From Anthoceros angustus (lineage: Eukaryota; Streptophyta; Anthocerotopsida; Anthocerotales; Anthocerotaceae), in assembly GCA_010909165.1 (NCBI GenBank), contig MU008204.1:367260-431259 (forward strand): a stretch of DNA of 64,000 bases, written 5' to 3'. This document shows positions 1 through 10,819 of the stretch, piece after piece (position 1 is the first letter of the stretch; each line of letters starts with the position of its first letter). The position numbers were made by a program, and so were the translations under genes. Below the pieces are notes generated by a model. That model searched no databases. It was not told where the DNA came from and worked only from the letters and a program-made list of their open reading frames with translations.

Positions 1-3000
1 CTTGCCTGGCTTTGGGGATGAAAAGAATCCCCGACCAGAAAACTATGCACCTTTCCGTCCATGTCTGTCCACCAGCTCTCACCCGGCTGCTTCCATGCCC
101 TGGTTTCTACTCGCGCTGCCTGCATCCTTTGTGCCGATTCCCACATCTTGGCTCCCGTGTATATATTCGACATCAAGACATATGCTGCAGCATCTTTCTC
201 GTCCAGCTTCACTGCTTCGTTGAAAGCATGGCATCCCACCTCCACATTGCCCCACTTTTGACAAGCACCTAATAGAGTGTGCCAAACTGCAGGGGTAGCC
301 AGTACAGGCATTCTCGTTACCAAAGCTAGTGCCTCGTCCAGTTGGCCTGCACGGCCCAGGAGATCTAGCATGCATGTGTAGTGTTCCACTGTAGGACTAA
401 CGCCGTAGTGTGAGGTCATAGACTCGAAGTACTCTCTCCCCTTGTCCACTAGTCCCGCATGACTGCATACTGTTAGTACACTGAGGAATGTGATGCCAAC
501 TGGCTGTTTACCATCCCCCCTCATTCTCTGGACCAACTTGAAGACCACTTCACTGGCTCCTTGACAGGCGTAGCCTGCAATCAGTGCACTCCAGGTGACA
601 ACGTCTTTTTCGGGCAACGCATCAAACACCCGCTGTGCATCAATCATGCTTCCAGACTTTCCATACATGTATATCAAGCCATTAGCTACAGACCCATCAG
701 CTTGAAGCCCTTGTTGTTCAACTTGTGCATGTAGCTGCCTTCCAAGGTGCAAGGCTGCCACATTTGCACATGCCTGCAAGAGGCATACAAATGTCACGGA
801 ATCAGGTACCGCTATGCCTTCTTCCTGCATAGCGCTGTAATGACGAAGGGCTTCCTGGCACATGCCCTGGTGTGAATACCCTGCAATTAGAGCTGTCCAT
901 GTCACCACACCCTTCTGACCAAGTCCGTCAAACACTTTCTGTGCGTCGTCTAGGCTGCCACACCTTGCATACATGTTCACTAAACTGTTGGCTACAAACG
1001 CATCGCTTTCATGTCCCAATTTTCTAATTTGTGCATGAAGCTGATTCCCCTTCTGCAAAGCTGGAGTGCCCACACTTGCACATGCCTGCAGGAGACAAAC
1101 AAATGTAACAGGATCGGGTAGGGCGATCCCTTCAGCCTGCATAACACTGTAAAGATCAAGGGCTTCCAGGCCCATGCCCTGCTGGGAATAACCTGCTATC
1201 ATGGAATTCCAGGTCACCACGTCCTTTTGACGAAGTCCATCAAACACTCTCTGAGCATCTTCCAAGCTGTCACACTTGGCATACATGTTCACCAAACTGT
1301 TGGATACAACCACGTCATCTTGATGTCCTAACTCTATAATTTGCTCATGAAGCTGCCTCCCTCTCTCCAAAGCTGCCGTGCCCACACTTGCACATGCCTG
1401 CAGGAGGCAAACAAATGTCACCGTATCAGGTACAGCCATGCCATCTTCTTGCATGGCACTGTACAGATGAAGCGCTTCCTGCCCCATGCCCTGCTGGGAA
1501 TACCCTCCCATAATAGCATTCCAGGTTACCACATCCTTTTGACTCAGCCCATCAAACACTCTGTGAGCATCCTCTATGCTGCCACATTTTGCGTACATCT
1601 TCACCAAACTACTGGCTACAAACACATCAGCTTCATGTTCTCGTTCTCTGATTTGTGCATGAAGCTGCTTTCCCCTCTCCAAACCTGGGTTGCCCAGACT
1701 TGCACATGCCTGTAGGAGGCACACAAATGTCACAGAATTAGGTTCAACCATGCCTCCTTCTTGCATAACATTGTAGAGACGAAAGGCTTCCTGCACCATG
1801 CCCTGATAGGAACACCCTGCTATCATGGCGTTCCAGGTAACCACATCTTTTCGCCCCAGTCCAGCAAACTCTCTCTGAGAATCGGCTAGGCTTCCACACT
1901 TTGCGTACATGTTTACCAAACTGTTAGCTACAAACACATCAGCTTCATGTCCTATCTCTCTTATTTGTGCATGAAGCTGCTTTCCCTTTTCCAATGCTGG
2001 GGTGCCCACAGTTGCACATGCCTGCAGCAGGCACACAAAAGTTACAGAATTGGGTATAGCGATGCCTTCTTCCTGCATAGCACTGTAAAGACGAAGGGCT
2101 TCATGCCCCATGCCGTGCTGGGAATAACCAGCAATTAGAGCAGTCCAGGTCACCACATCTTTGTGACCCAGTCCTTCGAACACTTTCTGAGCATCTTTTA
2201 GGCTGCCGCACTTTGCATACATATGTACTAAATTGTTGGCTATGAGTACATCAGCTTGGTATCCTCGCTCTGTAATGTGCCCATGCAGCTGCTTCCCCAC
2301 CTCTAAAGCTGTGGGACCAATACCTGCATATGCCTGCAGGAGACAAACATATGTTACAGAATTGGGTAGAGCAAGACCTTCTTCTTGCATTGCATTGTAA
2401 AGGCCATGGGCTTGCCAGCCCAAGCCCTGCTGAGAATATCCTGTAATTAGGGCAGTCCAGGTCACCACATCTTTCTGACCAAGTCCATCAAACACTCTCT
2501 GAGCATCTTCCAGGCTGCCACACTTTGCATACATGTTTACCAAACTGTTGGCCATTGACACATCAGCTTGATGCCCTTGCTCTGTAATTTGAATATGAAG
2601 CTCCCTCCCCTTCTCCAAAGCTGGGCTGCCCATACTTGCACATGCCTTCAGGAGGCACAAAAACGTCACCGCATTGGGTACAGCTTTACCTATTTCTTGC
2701 ATCGCCCTGTAGAGGTGAAGGGCTTTCTCAGCCATGCCTTGCTGGGAATATCCTGCTATCATAACATTCCACGTCACCACATCCTTTCGAACTAGGCTGT
2801 CAAAGACCCTTTGGGCATCCTCCAAGCTGTCACACTTTGCATACATGTCTACCAAACTATTCGCTACAAACACATCATCTTGATATCCTTGTTTTCTGAT
2901 TTGCGCATGGAGTTGCTTCCCCTTGTCCAAAGCTGGACTGCCCACACTTGCACATGCCTGAAGGAGGCACATAAATGTCACAACATCGGGTACAGTGACG

Positions 3001-4217
3001 CCTCCTTCTTGCATAACAGAGTAGAGACGAAGGGCTTCCAGCCCCATGCCCTGCTTGGAATACCCTGCTATCATGGCATTCCACGTCACCACATCTTTTT
3101 GACCGAGTTCGTCAAATACCCTCTGTGCATCCGTTAGGCTGCCACACTTTGCATACATATTTACCAAACTGTTGGCTACAAATATATCAGCTTCATGTCC
3201 TTGTTCCCTGATTTGTGCATGAATCCCCTTCCCCTTGTCCAAAGCTGAAGTGCCCACAATTGCACATGCCTGCAGGAGGCATACAAATGTCACAGAATGG
3301 GATACAGCAATTCCTTCTTCTTGCATAGCACTGTAGAGACGAAGAGCTTCGTGGCCCATGCCCTGCTGGGAATACCCAGCGATGAGAGCAGTCCAGGTGA
3401 CCACATCTTTGTGACCAAGTCCTTCGAATACAGTCTGGGCATCTTCCAAGCTGCCACACTTTGCATACATGTTCACCAAGCAAGTCCGGACAAAAAGATC
3501 AGACTCCACCCCACTGGCCAACACATCAGCATGCACCTGCTGCCCAGCTTTCAGGTCTAATTCCATTGCACAAGCCTGAAGGGCTGCCACAAAGACATGG
3601 CCATCTGGTTTCACACTGGACCTTCGCATCTTCTGATACAGGTGTACAGCCTCCTTGTGCTGCCCGTGTTTTGCGTGGGCAGAAATTATGGCAGACCACG
3701 TGAAGGCATCTGGTTCGGGAATCAATTGTAACACATCCATTGCGTCTTGCAACCTGCCATGAGAAGCATACATTCGCAGAAGTTGGGTGCCCAGGAACGT
3801 GTCCGACTGATACCCCTGTTCCACCATAAAGGCATGCACTCTGCGACCCAGAACAAGATCGTTCTGAGCCACACATCTCCTCAAGACAGTAGAGAAGAGA
3901 GATTTGGAAATACAACGGTCTGTCTGAACCAGAGCTCCCAAAGCCTCAACAGCCTCAGTGACATGGCCCTTACCACATAGCTTGCTAACGATTTCAGCCG
4001 TCAAGCCCCCTTCGTATCCTGCAGGCCTGCGGTCAGGATCCCAGGCTGGCTTACTGAGATTGTTCTGCCACGGGACCTCCTGGGACTGCATTTGCCGGCA
4101 GTCAGGTGAACAGAGGCTCCTCTTTTCCTGCCCTCCAATGCGGGGTCCAGAAAAGCTTGTTGGCACAGCTGCACCCGAGGACAACCCTCGCTGGAGAATC
4201 CGTCTCCAGCGAGACAT
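1..4217 (-). CDS. PLS-class PPR protein with E/E+ region, 3' end outside window
   Basis: Probable organelle-targeted RNA-binding PPR protein of the plant editing-factor type. I read every codon on the minus strand from the ATG at 4217-4215 to base 3 and found no stop, so at least 1,405 codons are open. An in-frame TAG lies two codons upstream of the ATG (4223-4221), which fixes the start. Residues 1-80 are Arg/Ser/Gly-rich and could be a transit peptide. About 11 P-L-S triplets follow (about residues 80-1240), each about 103 residues, with a VVTWxALIAGYSQ-type core repeating near 3390, 3090, 2785, 2475, 2170, 1845, 1535, 1220, 905 and 590. The E motif starts near residue 1290 and E+ near 1350 (AAAYVLMSNIY, then PGESWWTD). 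A DYW deaminase domain, if present, lies beyond base 1. Its paralogue is at 6601-13695. The RNA target cannot be deduced. Confidence 0.93.
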   Translation of the reverse strand, partial: MSRWRRILQRGLSSGAAVPTSFSGPRIGGQEKRSLCSPDCRQMQSQEVPWQNNLSKPAWDPDRRPAGYEGGLTAEIVSKLCGKGHVTEAVEALGALVQTDRCISKSLFSTVLRRCVAQNDLVLGRRVHAFMVEQGYQSDTFLGTQLLRMYASHGRLQDAMDVLQLIPEPDAFTWSAIISAHAKHGQHKEAVHLYQKMRRSSVKPDGHVFVAALQACAMELDLKAGQQVHADVLASGVESDLFVRTCLVNMYAKCGSLEDAQTVFEGLGHKDVVTWTALIAGYSQQGMGHEALRLYSAMQEEGIAVSHSVTFVCLLQACAIVGTSALDKGKGIHAQIREQGHEADIFVANSLVNMYAKCGSLTDAQRVFDELGQKDVVTWNAMIAGYSKQGMGLEALRLYSVMQEGGVTVPDVVTFMCLLQACASVGSPALDKGKQLHAQIRKQGYQDDVFVANSLVDMYAKCDSLEDAQRVFDSLVRKDVVTWNVMIAGYSQQGMAEKALHLYRAMQEIGKAVPNAVTFLCLLKACASMGSPALEKGRELHIQITEQGHQADVSMANSLVNMYAKCGSLEDAQRVFDGLGQKDVVTWTALITGYSQQGLGWQAHGLYNAMQEEGLALPNSVTYVCLLQAYAGIGPTALEVGKQLHGHITERGYQADVLIANNLVHMYAKCGSLKDAQKVFEGLGHKDVVTWTALIAGYSQHGMGHEALRLYSAMQEEGIAIPNSVTFVCLLQACATVGTPALEKGKQLHAQIREIGHEADVFVANSLVNMYAKCGSLADSQREFAGLGRKDVVTWNAMIAGCSYQGMVQEAFRLYNVMQEGGMVEPNSVTFVCLLQACASLGNPGLERGKQLHAQIREREHEADVFVASSLVKMYAKCGSIEDAHRVFDGLSQKDVVTWNAIMGGYSQQGMGQEALHLYSAMQEDGMAVPDTVTFVCLLQACASVGTAALERGRQLHEQIIELGHQDDVVVSNSLVNMYAKCDSLEDAQRVFDGLRQKDVVTWNSMIAGYSQQGMGLEALDLYSVMQAEGIALPDPVTFVCLLQACASVGTPALQKGNQLHAQIRKLGHESDAFVANSLVNMYARCGSLDDAQKVFDGLGQKGVVTWTALIAGYSHQGMCQEALRHYSAMQEEGIAVPDSVTFVCLLQACANVAALHLGRQLHAQVEQQGLQADGSVANGLIYMYGKSGSMIDAQRVFDALPEKDVVTWSALIAGYACQGASEVVFKLVQRMRGDGKQPVGITFLSVLTVCSHAGLVDKGREYFESMTSHYGVSPTVEHYTCMLDLLGRAGQLDEALALVTRMPVLATPAVWHTLLGACQKWGNVEVGCHAFNEAVKLDEKDAAAYVLMSNIYTGAKMWESAQRMQAARVETRAWKQPGESWWTDMDGKVHSFLVGDSFHPQSQA

Positions 4218-4753
4218 CCTCTAAGACGAGCGGGATTTCTTGCAAGGGCGAAGGATTGCTGACTACCCAGAGGGTGGCTCCTTGCGGTGGGGTGTGGGCG
4301 GGCTCTTCCTATCACACACGTCGAGCCACCCATCGTTCGCAGGAGCACGCTAAACCAACGGATTCGAAAAATGTTACCACCTGAATTCACAGGAGCTGCC
4401 CCTGGCAATGATGGCAAGGTCGGATCTGCGACCCAAATGGGCAACAGCAAATCGATTCTACACAGTCAGCGTGCATGACAGGCAGGAATGTACCTACATA
4501 AGTGCACCACAGCATACAAACATAGGTAGCCCCTGGGACAGTCCCTGTGAGGGACTTAGCCCAGGATTCCAGGGATACAGTAGCCAGCACACGTATTGTC
4601 CTAACTAACGTCGAGTGTAAGCAGGAAGTTTGGAAGTGTCGTATATAGGCAAGTTTACACAGAGGATCTCGTTTGTGGAGAGGGAACCTTCCCTCTCAAG
4701 GCAGTCGGGATATTCCTTAAGGTAATCGGGATATGTCCAAATGTCCTTAAAAA

Positions 4754-4877
4754 GCAGATCAGGATACGTGGATGTTCCGCGGAATTATGTTTGTGCAATT
4801 CTTTTTTCTCGATGGGCAGATCGGGATACGTAGATGTTCCGCAGAATTATTTTTGTACAATTCTCTTTTCTCGATGG
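4754..4877. repeat. 62-bp tandem duplication
   Basis: Two adjacent copies (4754-4815 and 4816-4877) begin GCAGATC(A/G)GGATACGT and end TTTTCTCGATGG. They differ by a handful of substitutions. Shorter related GGGATAT pieces lie just before, near 4705-4735. Confidence 0.85.
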
Positions 4878-4957
4878 TTTAGGGTTGCAAGCGTCGTTGC
4901 TTGAGAATTAGCTTGGCCAAGTTTAACATCCTACGTCTATTACTTAATCGATTTTGT

Positions 4958-5236
4958 GGGAAGGGTGCTAGCGCTTGGCTGCTAATTGGTCTATGCATAC
5001 AGGGTTTTCGCATTGCACCAACCACCTTCTCCACTGGCTGGTCTTCACTCTTGTTATGGGAAGGGTGCTAAAGCTGGCTGATCTATGCATACAGGGTTTT
5101 CGCATTGCACCAACCACCTTCTCCACTTGCTGGTCTTCACTCTTGTTATGGGAAGGGTGCTAACACTGGCTGATCTATGCATACAGGGTTTTCGCATTTA
5201 CAGGGTTTTCGCATTGCACCAACCACCTTCTTCACT
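4958..5236. repeat. 92-100 bp minisatellite, about 2.7 copies
   Basis: Units start at GGGAAGGGTGCTA (4958, 5058, 5150) and contain CTATGCATACAGGG and the block TTTTCGCATTGCACCAACCA. The last unit has an extra partial duplication of ACAGGGTTTTCGCATT. The array has no long open frame and is not coding. Confidence 0.85.
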
Positions 5237-5307
5237 ATGATATGTTTTCGTTTTGGCATACTCTAGCATGTGGCTTCCTCCTCCTTAAGGACCTACGAGT
5301 AGGCTCT

Positions 5308-5715
5308 ACCCTCAATGACTCTGAGGTACACCTTCCTCGTTGTCCCCATGGGGTCATCGCATCGCCACCCACGACGTCGTCCGCAATGTTTTGTTTGCCG
5401 TAAAACACGAAACAAACTACATTGGAATGGGGTACACTTTGCGTACAGGTCGCGCAATCAGGGCTCACTTGTCCTTTATCCGTGGCGACTCCTTGCTGCG
5501 AGTACAGCTCTTCCCTCGATGACTCTGAGGTACACCTTGCTCATTGTTCCCACAGAGTTATTGCATCATCACCCACAACACTATCTGCCATGCTTTGTTT
5601 GCCATAACTCACAAAAGCAGCTACATGACCTGGAGGGAGCGGGTACAATCTTCGTACAAGTCGCACAATCAGAGATTAGTTGTGCTTTTGTACTTTATCC
5701 ATGGCGACCAGGTTT
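5308..5715. repeat. Diverged about 204-bp tandem duplication
   Basis: Two units share GATGACTCTGAGGTACACCT (first near 5315, second near 5518), then TTGTTTGCCATAA/TTGTTTGCCGTAA, then GTACA(A/G)GTCGC(A/G)CAATCAG, then TTTATCC(A/G)TGGCGAC. Divergence between the units is moderate. Apparent open frames inside are not conserved between the two copies. Confidence 0.7.
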
Positions 5716-5984
5716 CGATGGAGGACATGGTGGTTAATGACCCAACACATGAGACCATCTTTGCTCAGGCCCTCACTCACTGTCCAACCCACCATCTAGG
5801 TGGGAACTGTAGCCAATGCAGTAGCTCTCAAAGAATTGCCCTTCAAACGGCCATGTCGACGATGATTCTTCACAAGGCAACGACTGCAAGTGGCATTTTT
5901 TCCTCATCCTCCATGGTTTGCACGCTATTTGTTCTTCCTGCATATGATTTTGTGGGAGCAAGAGGTGACTAACTCTCTGTTCTT

Positions 5985-6172
5985 CCTCCATACGACATTG
6001 TGGGAACATCCATAAGACATTGTGGGAGCATCCATATGATGTTGCAGGAGCATCCATATGATATTGTGGGAGCATCCATATGATATTGTGGGAGCAGTAC
6101 GTGACTATAGGTCGAGACATTGTGGGAGATCCATATGACATTGTGGGAGCAATAGGTGACTATAGGTCGAGA
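5985..6172. repeat. Short minisatellite, 20-24 bp unit
   Basis: About six units of a CATCCATATGAYATTGTGGG type sequence, followed by a longer two-copy module ending GTGACTATAGGTCGAGA. This accounts for the repetitive His/Ile/Met-like translations in this interval, which I do not regard as protein. Confidence 0.85.
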
Positions 6173-7425
6173 ACTTAATCGCTCCCTTTCACCTTGACCC
6201 GCGGAGTCCTCTTGGTTGTCCCCTACCGGATGGGCTTTTCCCATATTTTTTCCCCTTAGTAAAAGACTAGTCTACATACAGCACACAAGTATTAGGTTGG
6301 GCACGCCAGCTATTGCAAAGCATTCAAATATATGTATGTACATAAGTTTACTTGTTTGCTCCCCGCATCTCACAAGTGGCGCCTATGGAACATACGTGAA
6401 ATCGCCCATCTCAAGTTTCACACAGTTCTTGTATCCTTGTGCACATGTTGCTTATTCCCTGGACAGGTTGCTTCGCTGGATATATTCACAGTCGGCCAGT
6501 AATGATTTATGGAGACAGCGTCGGGGTGTGAGGTTTAGGGCAGACGCGATAAACCCTCCCACACAAATGAGATGATCGCCGCTGACATGACACACCTTGT
6601 TTATTCGTTCCTTGCCTGACTCTTGGTATGATTCTCATCACCAACCAAAAAACTATGCACCTCGCCATCCATGTCTGTCCACCAGCTCTGGCCTGGCTTT
6701 TTCCATGCCCCGATGCTCACTCTCCTTGCTTGCATTTTCTGTGCCTGCTCCCACATCTGAGCACCAGTGTATATACTCGACATTAAAACATAAGCTGCTG
6801 AATCCTTGCTGTCTAGCTTCAATGCTTCGTTGAAAGCATGGCATCCAATCTCCACGTTCCTCCACTTTCGACAATTTGCCAAGAGAGTATGCCAAACAGC
6901 AGAATTAGGCAGTACCGGCATTGTGCTTACCAACGCAAGTGCTTCATCCAGCTGGCCTGCACGGGCCAGGAGATCCACCATGCATGTAAAGTGATCCACT
7001 GTGGGAGTGATGCCATAGTGTCTGCACATAGTCGCAAAGTACTCTCTACCCTTGTTCACTAGACCTGCATGACTACATGCTGTTAGTACACTAAGGAATG
7101 TGACCCCCGCTGGCTCTATGCCATCCTCTTTCATCCTCTCGACCAAGTCAAAGACAACTTCACTGTGTCCTTGACAAGCGTAGCCTGCTATCAGTGCACT
7201 CCAGGCAATACCGTCTCTTCGGGGCAACCCGTCAAACACCTGCTGTGCATCAACCATGCTTCCGGACTTTCCATACATGTTTACCAAACTGCTGGCTACA
7301 AACACATCCGATTGAAGACCTTGTTCCTCAATCTGTGCATGTAACTGCCTTCCCATATGCAAAGCTGCCACGTCTGCACATGCCTGTAGGAGGCATACGA
7401 AAGTCACAGAATCCGGTACAGTAAG

Positions 7426-8043
7426 GCCTTCTTCTTGCATCGAACTGTAACGACGAAGGGCTTCCAGACCCATGCCCTGCTGGGAATACCCCGCAATTAG
7501 AGCAGTCCACGTCACGACATCCTTTTCAAGAAGTCCGTCGAACAGTCTCTGAGCGTCTTCAAGGTTACCACACTTTGAATACATGTTCACCAAACTGTTG
7601 GCTACACGCACATCAGATTCATATCCTAGTTCTCTAATTTGTGCATGAAGCTGCTTCCCATTGTCCAAAGTTGAGCTGCCGGCACTTGCACATGCCTGCA
7701 GGAGGCACACAAATGTCACGAATCGGTACAGTGATGCCTTCTTCCTGCATCGAACTGTAACGACGAAGGGCTTCCAGACCCATGCCCTGCTGGGAATACC
7801 CCGCAATTAGAGCAGTCCACGTCACGACATCCTTTTCAAGAAGTCCGTCGAACAGTCTCTGAGCGTCTTCAAGGTTACCACACTTTGAATACATGTTCAC
7901 CAAACTGTTGGCTACACGCACATCAGATTCATATCCTAGTTCTCTAATTTGTGCATGAAGCTGCTTCCCATTGTCCAAAGTTGAGCTGCGGCACTTGCAC
8001 ATGCCTGCAGGAGGCACACAAATGTCACGCAATCGGGTACAGT
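7426..8043 (-). repeat. Duplicated single PPR triplet (unit H), about 309 bp each
   Basis: 7426-7731 and 7735-8043 are identical over at least 240 consecutive bases. They differ by a missing C near 7989 and a missing G near 7725. This is a one-unit tandem duplication in register with the protein repeat. Confidence 0.85.
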
Positions 8044-9800
8044 GATGCCTTCTTCCTGCATAACGCGGTACAGATGAAGGGCTTCCTGGCTCATGCCCTG
8101 CTGGGAATATCCAGCTATCATGGCATTCCATGTCACCACATCTTTTGACCAAGTCCGTCAAACACTTTCTGAGCATCTTCCAAGCTCCCACATTTTGCGT
8201 ACATGTTTACCATACTGTTTGCTACAAAGACATCACCTTGATGCCCACACTCTCTAATCTGTGTATGAAGCTGCTTACCCCTGTCCAAGGCTGGCGGGCC
8301 TACACTTGCACATGCCTGCAGGAGGCACGCGAATGTCACCGAATCAGGTACCGCAATGCCTTCTTCTTGCATAGCACTGTAAAGACTAAGGGCTTCGTGG
8401 CCCATGCCCTGCTGGGAGTAACCTGTAATGAGAGCAGTCCACGTCACTACATCTTTTTTATCAAGTCCATCAAACACGCTCCGAGCATCGTGCAAGCTGC
8501 CACACTTTGCATACATGTTCACCAGGCTGCTCCCTACAAACAGATCAGCTTGATGTCCTCGTTCCCTGATTTGTGCATGGAGCTCCTTCCCCTTCTCCAA
8601 AGCTGGGCTGCCGACAGTTGCACATGCCTGCAGGAGGGACACAAATGTTAAGGAATCAGGTACAGCAATGTCTGTTTCTTGCATATCACTGTAAAGCCGA
8701 AGGGCTTCCTGCCCCTTGCCCTGTTGAGAACACCCCGCTATTATGGAATTCCATGTCACCACGTCTTTTTGAACAAGTGTATCAAACACTCTCTGAGCGT
8801 CCTCTAGGCTGCCACACTTTGCGTACATGTTTACCAAACTATTGGCAACAAAGACATCAGCTTGGTGTCCTCTTTCTCTAATTTCCGCATGAAGCTCCTT
8901 ACCCTTCTCCAAAGCAGGAGTCCCTATAGTTGCACATGCCTGCAGGAGGCACACAAATGTTACCGTACTCGGTACAGCGATGCCTTCCTCTTGCATAGCA
9001 CCATAAAGACGAAGTGCTTTCTGACCCAAGCCCTGCTGGGAATATCCTGCCACAAGGGCAGTCCATGTCACCACATCCTTCTGACCAAGTCTATCAAACA
9101 CCCTCTGAGCATCTTCTAAGCTGCCACACTTTGCATACATGTTTACCAAACTGTTGGCCACACCCACATCCGCTTCATGTTGTTGTTCCCTGATTTGTGC
9201 ATGAATGTGCCTCCCCTTCTCCAAAGCTGAGGTTCCCACACTTGCACATGCCTGCAGAAGGCAAAGAAACGTCACAGAGTCGGGTGCAACGATCCCTTCT
9301 TCCTGCATAACACTGTAGAGGCGAAGGGCTTCCTGGGCTCTGCCCTGCTGGGAACACCCTGCTATCATGGCATTCCACGACCCCACATCTTTCTGACGAA
9401 GTCCTTCAAACACCTCCTGAGCATCCTCTAAGCTGCCACACTTTGCATACATGTTCACCAAACTGTTGGCTACAAACACATCAGCTTGATGTCTTCCTTC
9501 TCTAATTTGCCGATGAAGCTCCTTTCCATTCTCCAAAGCCAAGGAGCCCAAACTTGCACATGCCTGCAGGACACCCAAAAATGTCACACAATTGGGGGCA
9601 GTCTCACCTTGCTCTTGCATAACACTGTAGAGGCGAAGGGCTTCCTGGCCCATGCCCTGCTGGGAATATCCTGCTATCATGGCATTCCATGTCACCACAT
9701 CCTTATGACCAAGTCCGTCAAACACTCTCTGAGCATCTTCCAAGCTGCCACACTTTGCATACATGTTCACCAAACTGTTGGCTACACACATCCGCTTCAT
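8030..9800 (-). repeat. PPR block B-C-D-E-F-G, second copy
   Basis: This six-unit block matches 10820-12590 at an offset of about 2,790 bases (nine triplets). The two differ almost only by small indels, for example run-length changes in C and T homopolymers and loss of CGC in CCGCATGAAG. This copy keeps one continuous frame over 9929-8133, whereas the other copy is broken at least four times. Confidence 0.85.
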
Positions 9801-10625
9801 GTTGTTGTTCCTGATTTGTGCATGAATGCCTCCTTCTCCAAAGCTGAGGTTCCCACACTTGCACATGCCTGCAGAAGGCAAAGAAACGTCACAGAGTCGG
9901 GTGCAACGATCCTTCTTCCTGCATAACACTGTAGAGGCGAAGGGCTTCCTGGGCTCTGCCCTGCTGGGAACACCCTGCTATCATGGCATTCCACGACCCA
10001 CATCTTTCTGACGAAGTCCTTCAAACACCTCCTGAGCATCCTCTAAGCTGCCACACTTTGCATACATGTTCACCAAACTGTTGGCTACAAACACATCAGC
10101 TTGATGTCTTCCTTCTCTAATTTGCCGATGAAGCTCCTTTCCATTCTCCAAAGCTGGAGCCCAAACTTGCACATGCCTGCAGGACACCCAAAATGTCACA
10201 CAATTGGGGGCAGTCTCACCTTGCTCTTGCATAACACTGTAAAGGTGAAGGGCTTCCTGGCCCATGCCCTGTTGGGAATGTCCTGCTATCATGGCATTCC
10301 ATGTCACCACATCCTTTTGGCCAAGTCCGTCAAACACTCTCTGAGCATCTTCCAAGCTGCCACACTTTGCATACATGTTCACCAAACTGTTGGCTACAAA
10401 CATCATCTTGGTGTCCTCTTTCTCTGATTTGCACGTGAAGCTGTTTCCCTTCTCCAAAGCTGGGGTCCCCACACTTGCACATGCCTGCAGGAGGCACACA
10501 AATGTCACGGAATTGGGTACAGCGATGCCTCCTTCTTGCATAGCACTGTAAAGACGAAGAGCCTTCTGCCCCATGCCGTGCTGGGAGTACCCTGCAATCA
10601 AAGCAGTCCACGTCACGACATCCTT
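9800..10625 (-). repeat. PPR block A-B-C, partial third copy
   Basis: Matches 11975-12800 at an offset of about 2,170 bases (seven triplets). It shares one lesion with that copy, a missing C in the GATCCCTTC run near 9908 and 12085, which is absent from the copy near 9292. The shared lesion suggests the two were copied from one another after it arose, or were assembled from the same erroneous reads. Confidence 0.75.
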
Positions 10626-10819
10626 TTCAAGAAGTCCGTCGAACAGTCTCTGAGCGTCTTCAAGGTTACCACACTTTGAATACATGTTCACCAAACTGTT
10701 GGCTACACGCACATCAGATTCATATCCTAGTTCTCTAATTTGTGCATGAAGCTGCTTCCCATTGTCCAAAGTTGAGCTGCCGGCACTTGCACATGCCTGC
10801 AGGAGGCACACAAATGTCA

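Larger units (their letters stand above)
4218..6600. other. Intergenic spacer between the two PPR genes
   Basis: No gene is recognisable here. The spacer separates the promoter side of the left PPR gene from the stop codon of the right one, so it must hold the left gene's promoter and the right gene's 3' UTR. Between 4754 and 6172 it contains four unrelated tandem repeats, listed separately. The remainder is unique AT-moderate sequence. No DYW-like coding remnant was found downstream of the right gene's stop. Confidence 0.7.

Noticed and set aside
4001-4450. 149-codon minus-strand frame overlapping the left PPR start
   Set aside because: It is out of frame with the PPR gene, reads Arg/Pro-rich text without a domain, and overlaps the well supported ATG and upstream stop of the PPR gene.
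4754-6172. Repeated units considered as a CRISPR-like array
   Set aside because: Units are directly adjacent without unique spacers, and the context is a plant nuclear genome.
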